Below are positions 18,168-25,592 of a stretch of DNA of 54,777 nucleotides, one piece after another. The DNA is taken from NCBI GenBank assembly GCA_014237405.1, contig JABZFO010000011.1:1-54777 (forward strand). The letters run 5' to 3'. The DNA is from Desulfosarcina sp. GTDB taxonomy: Bacteria > Desulfobacterota > Desulfobacteria > Desulfobacterales > Desulfosarcinaceae. The notes under the pieces were generated by a model. It was not told the DNA's origin and ran no database searches. It saw only the letters and a program-made list of their open reading frames with translations. The position numbers were made by a program, and so were the translations under genes. Positions within the stretch are counted from its first letter, which is position 1, and each line of letters opens with the position of its first letter.

Positions 18168-18314
18168 ATGATTCAATATGAGTGCAGCCACGGGCACAAA
18201 CGCCGGGACGCTCACTTTCACCCGATTAAAAAGGGAGCCGTCAGTCACACCCTGTGGGGGATCTCACTTTGCTTCTGCCTCATGGTGTTTTACCTGTATG
18301 GAGGGCTGCCATGA
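18168..18314 (+). CDS. Small His-rich membrane protein coupled to the REC-CBS regulator
   Basis: From the ATG at 18168 a 48-residue protein is predicted. Its N-terminal part is His/Cys-rich (CSHGHKRRDAHFH) and could bind metal. One membrane segment follows (WGISLCFCLMVFYLYGGLP). Its TGA overlaps the ATG of the next gene as ATGA, a sign of translational coupling. An upstream TTG would extend it by 15 residues. The family is unknown to me. Confidence 0.55.
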   Translation: MIQYECSHGHKRRDAHFHPIKKGAVSHTLWGISLCFCLMVFYLYGGLP

Positions 18315-19156
18315 ATAACGGCATCCGGGTGCTGCTGGTAGATGACGAAGAGAAATTTGTTAAAAACATGGCCCGGCTGCTGCGGTTCAGGGAATTTATG
18401 GTGGAGACGGCCCTTGACGGATTCAAGGCCCTGGCAGCCATTGAGGAAGATGAGGGTTTCGATGTGGTCGTCCTCGATGTTAAAATGCCGGGGATGGACG
18501 GCATCACCACACTCGGCAAGATAAAAAAACATTCCCCGGAAACGGAAGTGATCATGCTCACCGGTCATGCCACGGTGGAATCCGGTATTCAGGCCATCCG
18601 CGAAGGGGCTTTTGATTACCTGATGAAACCCTGCGATATCGAAGAGCTGGCGGAAAAGATAAAAGAGGCCTGCGAGGTGGAGCGCATCAGGCGCCGTCCG
18701 GTGCTGTGGCCCCGGAATCTGGTTAAGGAGATCACCTGGCCCTCTTTCGTGAAACTATATGCCAACGACCCCATCGTAAAGGCCCTTGAGGTGTTTCAGC
18801 GGGACAAGGGGATGTCTTCCAAAGAATCCTTATATGTCCTGGATGCTGAAGATCGCTTCGAAGGAATCGTCACCCGTCGCGACTTGCTGACAGCGGCGCA
18901 AAAAGAACACCCGGAGCGCAGCCTTACCTGGCACGACCTGGCCGACAATCCGGAACAGCTTCCTCGAATTATCCTCGCCGACATTTTGCAGCCGGATTAC
19001 CCCATCGCCACCAATCCTGAAGAGAACCTGACCGAAGCCGCCCGTCGGATGATCGATAACAATGTCCGGTGCATGCCGGTGGTGGAAGGCGAAAAGGTCA
19101 TTGGATTTATCCGGCTCCTGGATATTTTTCAGTATGTGGAGCATGAGATTGAGTAA
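18311..19156 (+). CDS. Response regulator with receiver and CBS-pair output
   Basis: The 281-residue protein starts at ATG 18311 (GGAGGG upstream). The receiver has Asp56 in VVVLDVKMPGMDG and Lys in MKPCD. Instead of DNA-binding output it carries a CBS pair (about 145-280) with motifs SLYVLDAEDRFEGIVTRRDL and VRCMPVVEGEKVIGFIRLLD. Coupling phosphorylation to nucleotide-responsive CBS modules is uncommon and suggests control of a protein partner instead of a gene. The kinase at 19395 follows, but its phosphoacceptor His is replaced, so the phosphodonor may be another kinase such as that at 25593. Confidence 0.88.
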   Translation: MNNGIRVLLVDDEEKFVKNMARLLRFREFMVETALDGFKALAAIEEDEGFDVVVLDVKMPGMDGITTLGKIKKHSPETEVIMLTGHATVESGIQAIREGAFDYLMKPCDIEELAEKIKEACEVERIRRRPVLWPRNLVKEITWPSFVKLYANDPIVKALEVFQRDKGMSSKESLYVLDAEDRFEGIVTRRDLLTAAQKEHPERSLTWHDLADNPEQLPRIILADILQPDYPIATNPEENLTEAARRMIDNNVRCMPVVEGEKVIGFIRLLDIFQYVEHEIE

Positions 19157-19159
19157 GGG

Positions 19160-19375
19160 TACTGGGTTCAGAGGTTCCGGGTTCAAAGGTTCAACCCATG
19201 AAGGATTCAATTCGGAGTCAACGACCACCCGCAAAGCGGGTGACTTGAATTTCAGGCCTTAGGCCGGAAAGACAAAAACAACCCTGAACGGTGACCCCTG
19301 AACCCTTGAACCCTTGAACCCAGAACCCAGAACCCAGAACCCCGAACCCTGAACCCCTAAACCCGTGAACGCCTA
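19160..19375. repeat. Heptamer arrays of the GAACCC type
   Basis: Positions 19160-19200 and 19283-19375 are runs of related 7-bp units (CTGGGTTC, GGTTCAA; then TGAACCC, TTGAACC, CAGAACC repeated). The array runs right up to the next gene's 5' region. It is not a CRISPR array: there are no spacers and the units are contiguous. Confidence 0.8.
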
Positions 19376-19394
19376 CAAACCGAAGGAATGCGCC

Positions 19395-21089
19395 ATGGCC
19401 AACATCAACCCTGAACCCGGTCCATCCACGGAAAGCGACTTCCCCTATTTCCGGCATCTTTGGAATAATGTCGTCGTCGCCCTTTTGGCTGCATCGTTTT
19501 TGCCACTCATCGCAATCGGCGGGGGGATGTACTATTATTCGACATCGGTGCTGAAGGATAAAACACTGGCTTCCCTCCGCAGCGAAGTCGACAGTCATCA
19601 GAAAACCGTGGATCAATTCCTGTTCGAACGCATCATGGATCTAAAGGCGATTTCGCAAATGCAGAATCCGGTGTCTCTTACCAGCCCCGGCAAACTCGAA
19701 GCGGTCTTCAAGGCGATACAGCCCGCTCCGGACAGCCGCTACTTTACGGATCTCGGTATAATTGATCAGTATGGCGCACACATGGCCTATGTAGGGCCAT
19801 ACGATCTGATGGCTAAAAACTATTCTCATGCCCAATGGTTCAAAGCGGTTATGGCCTCCGGGGTTTACGTCAGTGATGTGTTCTCAGGCTTTCGACAGGT
19901 GCCCCATTTCATCATCGCCGTAAAACGAACCGAAAATGGGGAACCATGGATCATCCGTGCAACTATGGACGCTGTTTATTTCGAAAATCTGGTTTCGAAA
20001 ATTACGGCAGGCAGCGGCGGGGATGCGTTTCTTGTAAACAAAAAGGGCCTTTTGCAAACCACCCCCCTCCGGGCAGGTGGCCTGATGGAGCCATCGGATA
20101 TTCAAGACCCGGAGCGATTTGACGGCATCCGGATGGAAGAAACCGATGGAAAAATCCGCGTGATGGCGTGGCTCAAGGGCGTTCCCTGGCTTAGCGTGGT
20201 TGAAATGGACCGGGATGAAATTTACAGCCGGCTCCAACGGGTTCGCAATGTCGGTATTTTCATTTTTCTTATGGGCGCCGTTTTCATCGGTTTTACCGTG
20301 CTTCTCACCACCAATCATCTGGTGAGCCGCTTAGAGATCAAACGCAGAAACATCCAACTGATGGGCCACCACCTGCGACAGGCCAATAAAATGACCTTGT
20401 CTCTGCAGTTGTACAAGGGATTTTTCCAGGAAATCAACGAGGCCCTGGTCAATATCGACAGCTCCGCCGCCTGGATCGGAGAGCAGAACCGAAAGGCACG
20501 TAGCCTGGAAGGAAGCCGAGATGAGGTGGATGAAAATCTACAACAGATACGGGACGAGATTCTGCGAAGCCGGGAAACGATCCACCAGCTCACCAGCTTC
20601 AGCCTGCCGACGGCCCCTGCCGTCGCCGACGTTGACATCAACGGGATGCTCGACCGGTTAAGTGAGCTTTTCCGTCGGGAGACGTATTATAATAACATTC
20701 AAATTCATCAGGATTTCCAGGAGCCCCTCCCGTCTATCCGCAACGATCCGTCACAACTGCAACAGGTGTTTCAAAACTTGATATTCAACGCGATCGACGC
20801 CGTTGAAAAGGATGGCGTAATCACCCTGAAAACAAAGGCACATGGAGATTCCGTTCACGTCATAATAAAGGACGATGGTCCCGGTATTGCCCCGGATATC
20901 ATGGAAAGGATCTTCGATCCGCTTTTCACAACAGATTATAGATGTCTGGGGCTGGGGCTGGCGATCTGCCGGGATATTCTGAAACAGATGGGTGGCGAGA
21001 TTGAAGTCGCCACGCGACCGGGAAAGGGGGTCTCATTCACGGTCACACTTCCCGTACATTTTCAATCACCATCATCGGCAAAACCGTAA
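19395..21089 (+). CDS. Cache-domain histidine-kinase-like protein lacking the phosphoacceptor His
   Basis: I chose the ATG at 19395 (AAGGA upstream), giving 564 residues. It has a membrane helix (about 26-46), a Cache sensor (about 50-280) with FTDLGIIDQYGAHMAYVGP, a second helix (about 286-306), a dimerisation-like region and an intact ATPase domain (NLIFNAIDAV, DDGPGIAPD, GLGLAIC). Compared with its paralogue at 25593, GVAHEINNPL is replaced by GFFQEINEAL, putting Gln345 where the His should be. It may bind ATP and signal by hetero-dimerising or by phosphatase action. Upstream is the REC-CBS regulator. The hairpin repeat at 21088 follows the stop. Confidence 0.88.
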   Translation: MANINPEPGPSTESDFPYFRHLWNNVVVALLAASFLPLIAIGGGMYYYSTSVLKDKTLASLRSEVDSHQKTVDQFLFERIMDLKAISQMQNPVSLTSPGKLEAVFKAIQPAPDSRYFTDLGIIDQYGAHMAYVGPYDLMAKNYSHAQWFKAVMASGVYVSDVFSGFRQVPHFIIAVKRTENGEPWIIRATMDAVYFENLVSKITAGSGGDAFLVNKKGLLQTTPLRAGGLMEPSDIQDPERFDGIRMEETDGKIRVMAWLKGVPWLSVVEMDRDEIYSRLQRVRNVGIFIFLMGAVFIGFTVLLTTNHLVSRLEIKRRNIQLMGHHLRQANKMTLSLQLYKGFFQEINEALVNIDSSAAWIGEQNRKARSLEGSRDEVDENLQQIRDEILRSRETIHQLTSFSLPTAPAVADVDINGMLDRLSELFRRETYYNNIQIHQDFQEPLPSIRNDPSQLQQVFQNLIFNAIDAVEKDGVITLKTKAHGDSVHVIIKDDGPGIAPDIMERIFDPLFTTDYRCLGLGLAICRDILKQMGGEIEVATRPGKGVSFTVTLPVHFQSPSSAKP

Positions 21090-21122
21090 AGAATCCTGGC
21101 CCAGAGGACCAGGCTTTCTAAG
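21088..21122 (+). repeat. Hairpin repeat after a stop codon (copy 2 of 2)
   Basis: It repeats the segment at 236-274 (AAAGAATCCTGGCCCA, then CCAGGCTTT) and again overlaps a stop codon. CCTGG and CCAGG form the arms. Confidence 0.5.
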
Positions 21123-21161
21123 GATAAATAAACGTCCTTACGACAAGATGCTGACCCGACC

Positions 21162-22439
21162 ATGCTGAAAAAAGAACACATCAGGCAAGCCATCCAGGCC
21201 ATATCCAAAAGAGATGCCGAAATCGGATATACCCTGGATGAACTGTTGAGCCGGGGCGCAATCAATCCCGTTTCCGCTCGTCCGGACAGTTCAACCGGGG
21301 ATGATTTTCTTTTTACTTACAATGGCCGGCCGGCGAGGGTAAAAAAAATCATCTTTTTTAATCAGGGCACGGCTCCCGTTGAAGAACAGCTGCTCATCAA
21401 ATACGGGGAGATGATGCAGCAGCAGCTCATACAAAACAGTGAAAAACTGAATTTTCTGGAGGCTGCAAGGGCAATACGTGAGGCGGGCCTGCGGTTTCTG
21501 GTGGATCATGAGATCGACTTTGCACTGGCGCGGATGCAAACCACCGCTGAAAAAAAGGGCATGGATCCGACATCGGCGGCGAACATACGGACCTGCTTGC
21601 AAGCCATAAAAAATAAACGGCCGCCGCTGTTGATTTTTCCGGATAGCCCGTCGGAAAATGGAAGCGTCGAAATTTTATACTCCGGAACGGTGGATGAGGG
21701 CAAACCCGCCTTTTTTATTCGATTTCCCTTCAGCATGGATGCCATGTTGCAAGCGGCGGATATCAATCTTGAATTTTTTAATATTCGCTTTTTGCTTTCT
21801 TGCCTGACAAGGGGGTTGGAGAAAAACCTTTTCACCTGCGTGGTAAACAACAAAATTGAAGGAATCGTTTATCTGGCTGACAAAATAAGCTATTTACACC
21901 GGGCCGTGGAAATTCAATATATCGCCACCGTTGGTGGAAGACCGGCAACCGAGGATGATCCGGGTCGTAAGGAGCTGCGCGGGGTGGGCACATTCCTCAT
22001 GGCAGGGGTCTGGATGCTGTGGAAAAACCACCTGACGAACGCCAAAGACCTTCTGCTTGACGCTGAAATCGGTGCCCGACGTTTTTATGAGGGCGTCGGC
22101 TTTCAGCCTCTGGGATATTCCGGGTTTATCATGAAGGAACCTGGCGGCCGTCTGGTGCAGGCTATTTTAGAGATGGCAGGCAGGTGCCCGGCATTGCAGG
22201 ATCGCGCCACAGCGGAAATCATCCGGATGATCAAAAAACAGATTCGAATACTCTGGAAAAAAAAGTCGTTTCAAAAGCAAAAACAGGCCAGAAAGCATGC
22301 CCTTGAATCCGTGAAGGTTTGTTTTCAGGCCGATTTCAACCCGGCACTCGCCCGAACGGCTCTTGAAGAGCTGACCCGCTACCGCAAAAAGATACCGGAA
22401 TCAGACGAGCTTATCGGGAAGGCAAACAGAAAAAACTGA
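21162..22439 (+). CDS. GNAT-like acetyltransferase domain protein, otherwise unrecognised
   Basis: The 425-residue protein has an unfamiliar N-terminal half (1-200) and a GNAT-like part at about 225-330. There IQYIATVGGRP is followed by RGVGTFLMAGVW, like the acetyl-CoA-binding R/QxxGxG/A loop, and by ARRFYEGVGFQPLGYSGF, typical of the last GNAT strands. The C-terminal 90 residues are basic and helical (KKKSFQKQKQARKH). It ends four bases before the deacetylase gene at 22444, so the two are surely co-transcribed. I infer an acetyltransferase opposed by that deacetylase; the target is unknown. Confidence 0.7.
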   Translation: MLKKEHIRQAIQAISKRDAEIGYTLDELLSRGAINPVSARPDSSTGDDFLFTYNGRPARVKKIIFFNQGTAPVEEQLLIKYGEMMQQQLIQNSEKLNFLEAARAIREAGLRFLVDHEIDFALARMQTTAEKKGMDPTSAANIRTCLQAIKNKRPPLLIFPDSPSENGSVEILYSGTVDEGKPAFFIRFPFSMDAMLQAADINLEFFNIRFLLSCLTRGLEKNLFTCVVNNKIEGIVYLADKISYLHRAVEIQYIATVGGRPATEDDPGRKELRGVGTFLMAGVWMLWKNHLTNAKDLLLDAEIGARRFYEGVGFQPLGYSGFIMKEPGGRLVQAILEMAGRCPALQDRATAEIIRMIKKQIRILWKKKSFQKQKQARKHALESVKVCFQADFNPALARTALEELTRYRKKIPESDELIGKANRKN

Positions 22440-22443
22440 AACC

Positions 22444-23427
22444 ATGGCGTCACCTGGGGTAGTGGTAATCAAAGATCAGCGGTTTGGGCGACATCTGGAG
22501 GGAATTTTTCATCTGGAGAATCCAAAGCGCCTGGCAGCGTTTGAATCGATAATGCAAAACCCGGCCCTTGCCGGAAGATGGCAGGAAGTGATTCCGAGGC
22601 TGGCGACAACCGAAGAGCTTGCCTGGGTTCACACGCCCGGGTATATCGGCAAAGTGGCGAAAACTTCCGGAAAAACGCTCACCTCTTTTGATTTTGACAC
22701 CCAGACCACCGCCGATTCCTATGATACGGCAAGGTTGGCAGTGGGCGGGGTCTTCAGCCTTATCGATGCCATTCAGGCCGGGAAGGCAAAACGGGGATTT
22801 GCCTTTATTCGGCCCCCCGGCCATCACGCGGAAAAGGATCGGGCCCTCGGGTTCTGCCTGTTCAACAACATCGCCCTGGGAGCCGCTTACCTGAGAAATC
22901 GCTACGGGCTTTCGAGAGTCATGATCGTGGATATCGACGCCCACCATGGCAACGGTATCCAATCCGCCTTTTATGATTCCGATGAGGTTCTTTACCTCTC
23001 CATGCACCTGTTCCCCGGGTTCCCCGGCACCGGAAATGTAGGTGAATTGGGCCGTGCAAACGGCGAAGGCTTCACCGTCAATGTGCCCCTTGGCAGAGGA
23101 CATGGCGACCAGGAGTTCGCCCGGATTATTTGTCACCTGGTTTTACCCCTGGCTCGGGAATATCAGCCGGAAATGATTCTGGTCCCCTGTGGGTTCGATC
23201 TTTATATGCACGACCGCCTGGGGGGCATGCGCGCCACTCCCAAAGGGTACGCCCTTTTGACCCGTCTGTTGATCGAAGCCGCTGAAACCGTGTGCGACGG
23301 CCGTATCGCCTTTGTCGCAGAGGGGGGATACAGCATGAAAGGCATTCGTGAATGCGGCCTGCGGGTGATGCAGGAACTGTGCGATGTCAAAACCCTGAAC
23401 GGTGGAAAACCCTTTAACCACGAATGA
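22444..23427 (+). CDS. Histone deacetylase family (AcuC-like) deacetylase
   Basis: The 327-residue zinc amidohydrolase has RPPGHHAE (His127, His128), GFCLFNNIA, VDIDAHHGNG (Asp163, Asp165, His167), a GFD motif for zinc binding and a C-terminal EGGYS with the catalytic-site Tyr. All residues needed for deacetylation are present. Bacterial members remove acetyl groups from lysines, as AcuC does on acetyl-CoA synthetase, or act on acetylpolyamines. Its tight linkage to a GNAT-like gene favours a protein or small-molecule acetylation switch. The protein appears complete. Confidence 0.92.
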   Translation: MASPGVVVIKDQRFGRHLEGIFHLENPKRLAAFESIMQNPALAGRWQEVIPRLATTEELAWVHTPGYIGKVAKTSGKTLTSFDFDTQTTADSYDTARLAVGGVFSLIDAIQAGKAKRGFAFIRPPGHHAEKDRALGFCLFNNIALGAAYLRNRYGLSRVMIVDIDAHHGNGIQSAFYDSDEVLYLSMHLFPGFPGTGNVGELGRANGEGFTVNVPLGRGHGDQEFARIICHLVLPLAREYQPEMILVPCGFDLYMHDRLGGMRATPKGYALLTRLLIEAAETVCDGRIAFVAEGGYSMKGIRECGLRVMQELCDVKTLNGGKPFNHE

Positions 23428-23509
23428 TGAGGGAAGGGGTCTAAAAACATCGCTATTCATACAGATTACTATTCAATATCGAGGGTGTAGCCGTAAGCGT
23501 AAAGGCTAT

Positions 23510-23575
23510 GAACGTCGAACATCCAACGTCCAACGTCGAATTTTGAATAAGGTATTCTGCCTATTTTTATAAAAT
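23510..23575. repeat. Partial copy of the heptamer repeat
   Basis: AACATCCAACGTCCAACGTC and AATAAGGTATTCTG match the inner part of the inverted repeat at 414-527. It has two CGTCCAA-type units where the left copy has one. It is in the same orientation as the left copy. The rest of 23428-23666 shows nothing else. Confidence 0.7.
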
Positions 23576-23666
23576 GCTTCCTCTCGGCACATTCTTTATC
23601 GACGCACCTGTTCCCCGCCGGTCCCGAAACTGCTAATTTGGGTGGAACAGGAGGGAAATCCGGTGC

Positions 23667-24995
23667 TTATTTGACGGAGGCGCGCATCATCGCCAATGCC
23701 TGATGCGCAGCACCGATCATTGGGTGTACGGTCGGCGCGGATGTCAGCAACGGGTGGGTTGCTATCTGCATCATATCCAGTTCACGCACCGTGACCTTCT
23801 TCTGAATCGCAAGTGCAATCATGTTAATTAATTCACCCACAGACGGCCCGCCGGATACCTGGCCACCGAGAAGAATACCCGAGCGATCCGCAAAAACCAG
23901 TTTAACCTTCAGTTCACGGGCACCGGGAAGCATTCCCGGATGGCGATCCGGAGCCACAGCAGTAGCGGTAACAATACGAAATCCTTCTTTTTCACAGGTT
24001 CGGCACGTCATCCCTGCGCTGGCAAATGAAACACCCCCGATTTGTGTGGAAAAAGCAGCAATGGTGCCCTGTATTTGATGCAGCACTCGAATTCCGAAAA
24101 TGTTTGTCCCCGCATTCCGAGCTTCGGCTGTAGCAGTCGAAGCAAGCCAAACCGGCGCCGCCTTTCGTGTAAAAAAATCGCGTTTTACAGCACAGTCACC
24201 CACGGCAAATATATTCTCTGTACTGGTTCGCATATATTCATCCACCCAAATAGACCCGTTCTCAACGATCCTGAGACCCGCATCTTCAGCTATTTTCCCG
24301 GCAGGTTTTGCACCGATGCTGACCAACACCATGTCTACCGGAATTTTCTTGCCGTCATCCAGGGTAACCGATTCTGCACTGTTGTTCCCATCTATGGAAA
24401 GGACAGAATGACTGGTATGGATTTTGATCCCCAGTTTGTATAGAACCTGTGCTATTTCATCACAGAATTCATCATCAAAGGCGTTGTAAAGCAGCTTGGG
24501 CATAATTTCAATCAGGTGAACCTCAACATCTGAAGCTTTGGATAACTCATCGGCAAACTCCGCCCCGATAAAACCACCGCCGATAATTGCAACTCTCTTT
24601 GATTTATGCACTATCTCTCGCAGGGCCGTCATCGCCGACATGCTTTTTCGGATCGTAAAAACACCCTCTTTATCGACTCCCGGGATGGGCGGCATAATCG
24701 TATCAGTCCCGGTAGCCAGGACGAGTCGCTCATAGGAAAAGACTTCCCCGGACTCCAAAGTCACCGTATGCGTTTTTACATCCAGGGAAACCACTTTCCC
24801 CACTTTTACATCGATCCCGGCATTCTCAAGGGGCATGTTGCCTACGGCGTTCTGCTTGGGATCGGAAAGGGTGTGAATCATATATGGAATGGCACAGGGA
24901 ATAACACCATCCCCAATCTCTTTGATAAGACACACGGATTTGTCAGGATATACGCTTTTAGCCGTCAAGGCAGTGATGATTCCTGCGATCCACAA
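23667..24995 (-). CDS. FAD/NAD(P)H pyridine nucleotide-disulfide oxidoreductase (CoA-disulfide reductase-like), 5' end lost
   Basis: The frame shows the NADH-binding loop AIIGGGFIGAEFADEL, ATGTDTIMPPIPGV, a second FAD motif (ENIFAVGDCAV) and a C-terminal dimerisation domain. This is the layout of CoA-disulfide reductase, NADH oxidase and NADH-dependent persulfide reductase. It opens only at a TTG (24995) and starts AGIITALTAKSVYPDKSVC. The first GxGxxG FAD motif that should precede AGIITAL is absent, and an in-frame stop lies just upstream. The N-terminus is therefore lost or misassembled. The usual catalytic Cys of CoA-disulfide reductases may be that in VIPCAIPYMI. A sigma-54-like site lies about 110 bases upstream. 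Confidence 0.8.
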   Translation of the reverse strand: MWIAGIITALTAKSVYPDKSVCLIKEIGDGVIPCAIPYMIHTLSDPKQNAVGNMPLENAGIDVKVGKVVSLDVKTHTVTLESGEVFSYERLVLATGTDTIMPPIPGVDKEGVFTIRKSMSAMTALREIVHKSKRVAIIGGGFIGAEFADELSKASDVEVHLIEIMPKLLYNAFDDEFCDEIAQVLYKLGIKIHTSHSVLSIDGNNSAESVTLDDGKKIPVDMVLVSIGAKPAGKIAEDAGLRIVENGSIWVDEYMRTSTENIFAVGDCAVKRDFFTRKAAPVWLASTATAEARNAGTNIFGIRVLHQIQGTIAAFSTQIGGVSFASAGMTCRTCEKEGFRIVTATAVAPDRHPGMLPGARELKVKLVFADRSGILLGGQVSGGPSVGELINMIALAIQKKVTVRELDMMQIATHPLLTSAPTVHPMIGAAHQALAMMRASVK

Positions 24996-25104
24996 AGATT
25001 GCGCTTAGATTTTGGTTCACCAGTTTTTATTTGAAATCAGGCAAGGCGCGCCAAAGGGAGCATATTGTCTATATGTTTCACATAACCTTTATAACACATT
25101 TTTG

Positions 25105-25120
25105 GCAATTATTGTGCCGG
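25105..25120 (-). promoter_or_regulatory. Sigma-54 promoter candidate for the FAD oxidoreductase
   Basis: On the minus strand CCGGCACAATAATTGC has GG and GC ten bases apart. The expected transcription start is about 95 bases before the gene's open frame at 24995. Confidence 0.45.
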
Positions 25121-25314
25121 GTTTAATCGACCAGCCGATCCTGTCAGATTGTCTCTTCAGCAACCCCCTTCCCGCCAAAAGTGTCAAGCAGATCAGATAG
25201 CCCCTGTCTCCTGCCGGTTTACACTTCCCGGATTTGATGGGTTGCCGATAAATCAAAACAGGTGAATTCGTGTGAATAGCGGGCTTCTTTAGGCCATGGA
25301 TGACCGGCTATTTG

Positions 25315-25331
25315 GTGGCATGGATTTTGTA
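25315..25331 (+). promoter_or_regulatory. Weak sigma-54 promoter candidate before the second kinase
   Basis: GTGGCATGGATTTTGTA fits TGGCAYG-N4-TTG, with GT instead of GC at the -12 position, as in the site at 15577. It lies about 260 bases upstream of the kinase at 25593, with a fold-back element in between. Confidence 0.3.
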
Positions 25332-25420
25332 TTTTATAGGATCGATAAGATTGATACGATTGAAAAATGATATCCATATGCCGGTAACCGATATGAAGGG
25401 CGCGCTTATCAGTGTCTATC

Positions 25421-25577
25421 TAGTGCCCATCCATGATTGAGAATCATGGGTGGAAGGCGTTAGCTTTTAGCCATTAGGTTTTAGATAAAACGGTTAAAAA
25501 ACAGGATATTATCTAATTGCTAACTGCTAAGAGCCAATAGCTCCATCCTGAAATCTTGGATTTATGGATGGAGACTA
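25421..25577. repeat. Fold-back element with TAGTGCCCATCC-type ends
   Basis: The left end TAGTGCCCATCCATGATTG pairs with the right end CATAAATCC...GGATGGAGACTA. The end motif matches the inverted right end of element A (TAGTGCCCATCCGGAAACG). The interior contains the TTAGC-heptamer segment of element H. It sits directly before the ribosome site of the kinase at 25593. Confidence 0.65.
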
Positions 25578-25592
25578 ACTAAAGGATATACC

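Noticed and set aside
19283-19375. Repeat run that looks like a CRISPR array
   Set aside because: Units are 7 bp and contiguous, with no spacers and no cas genes nearby.
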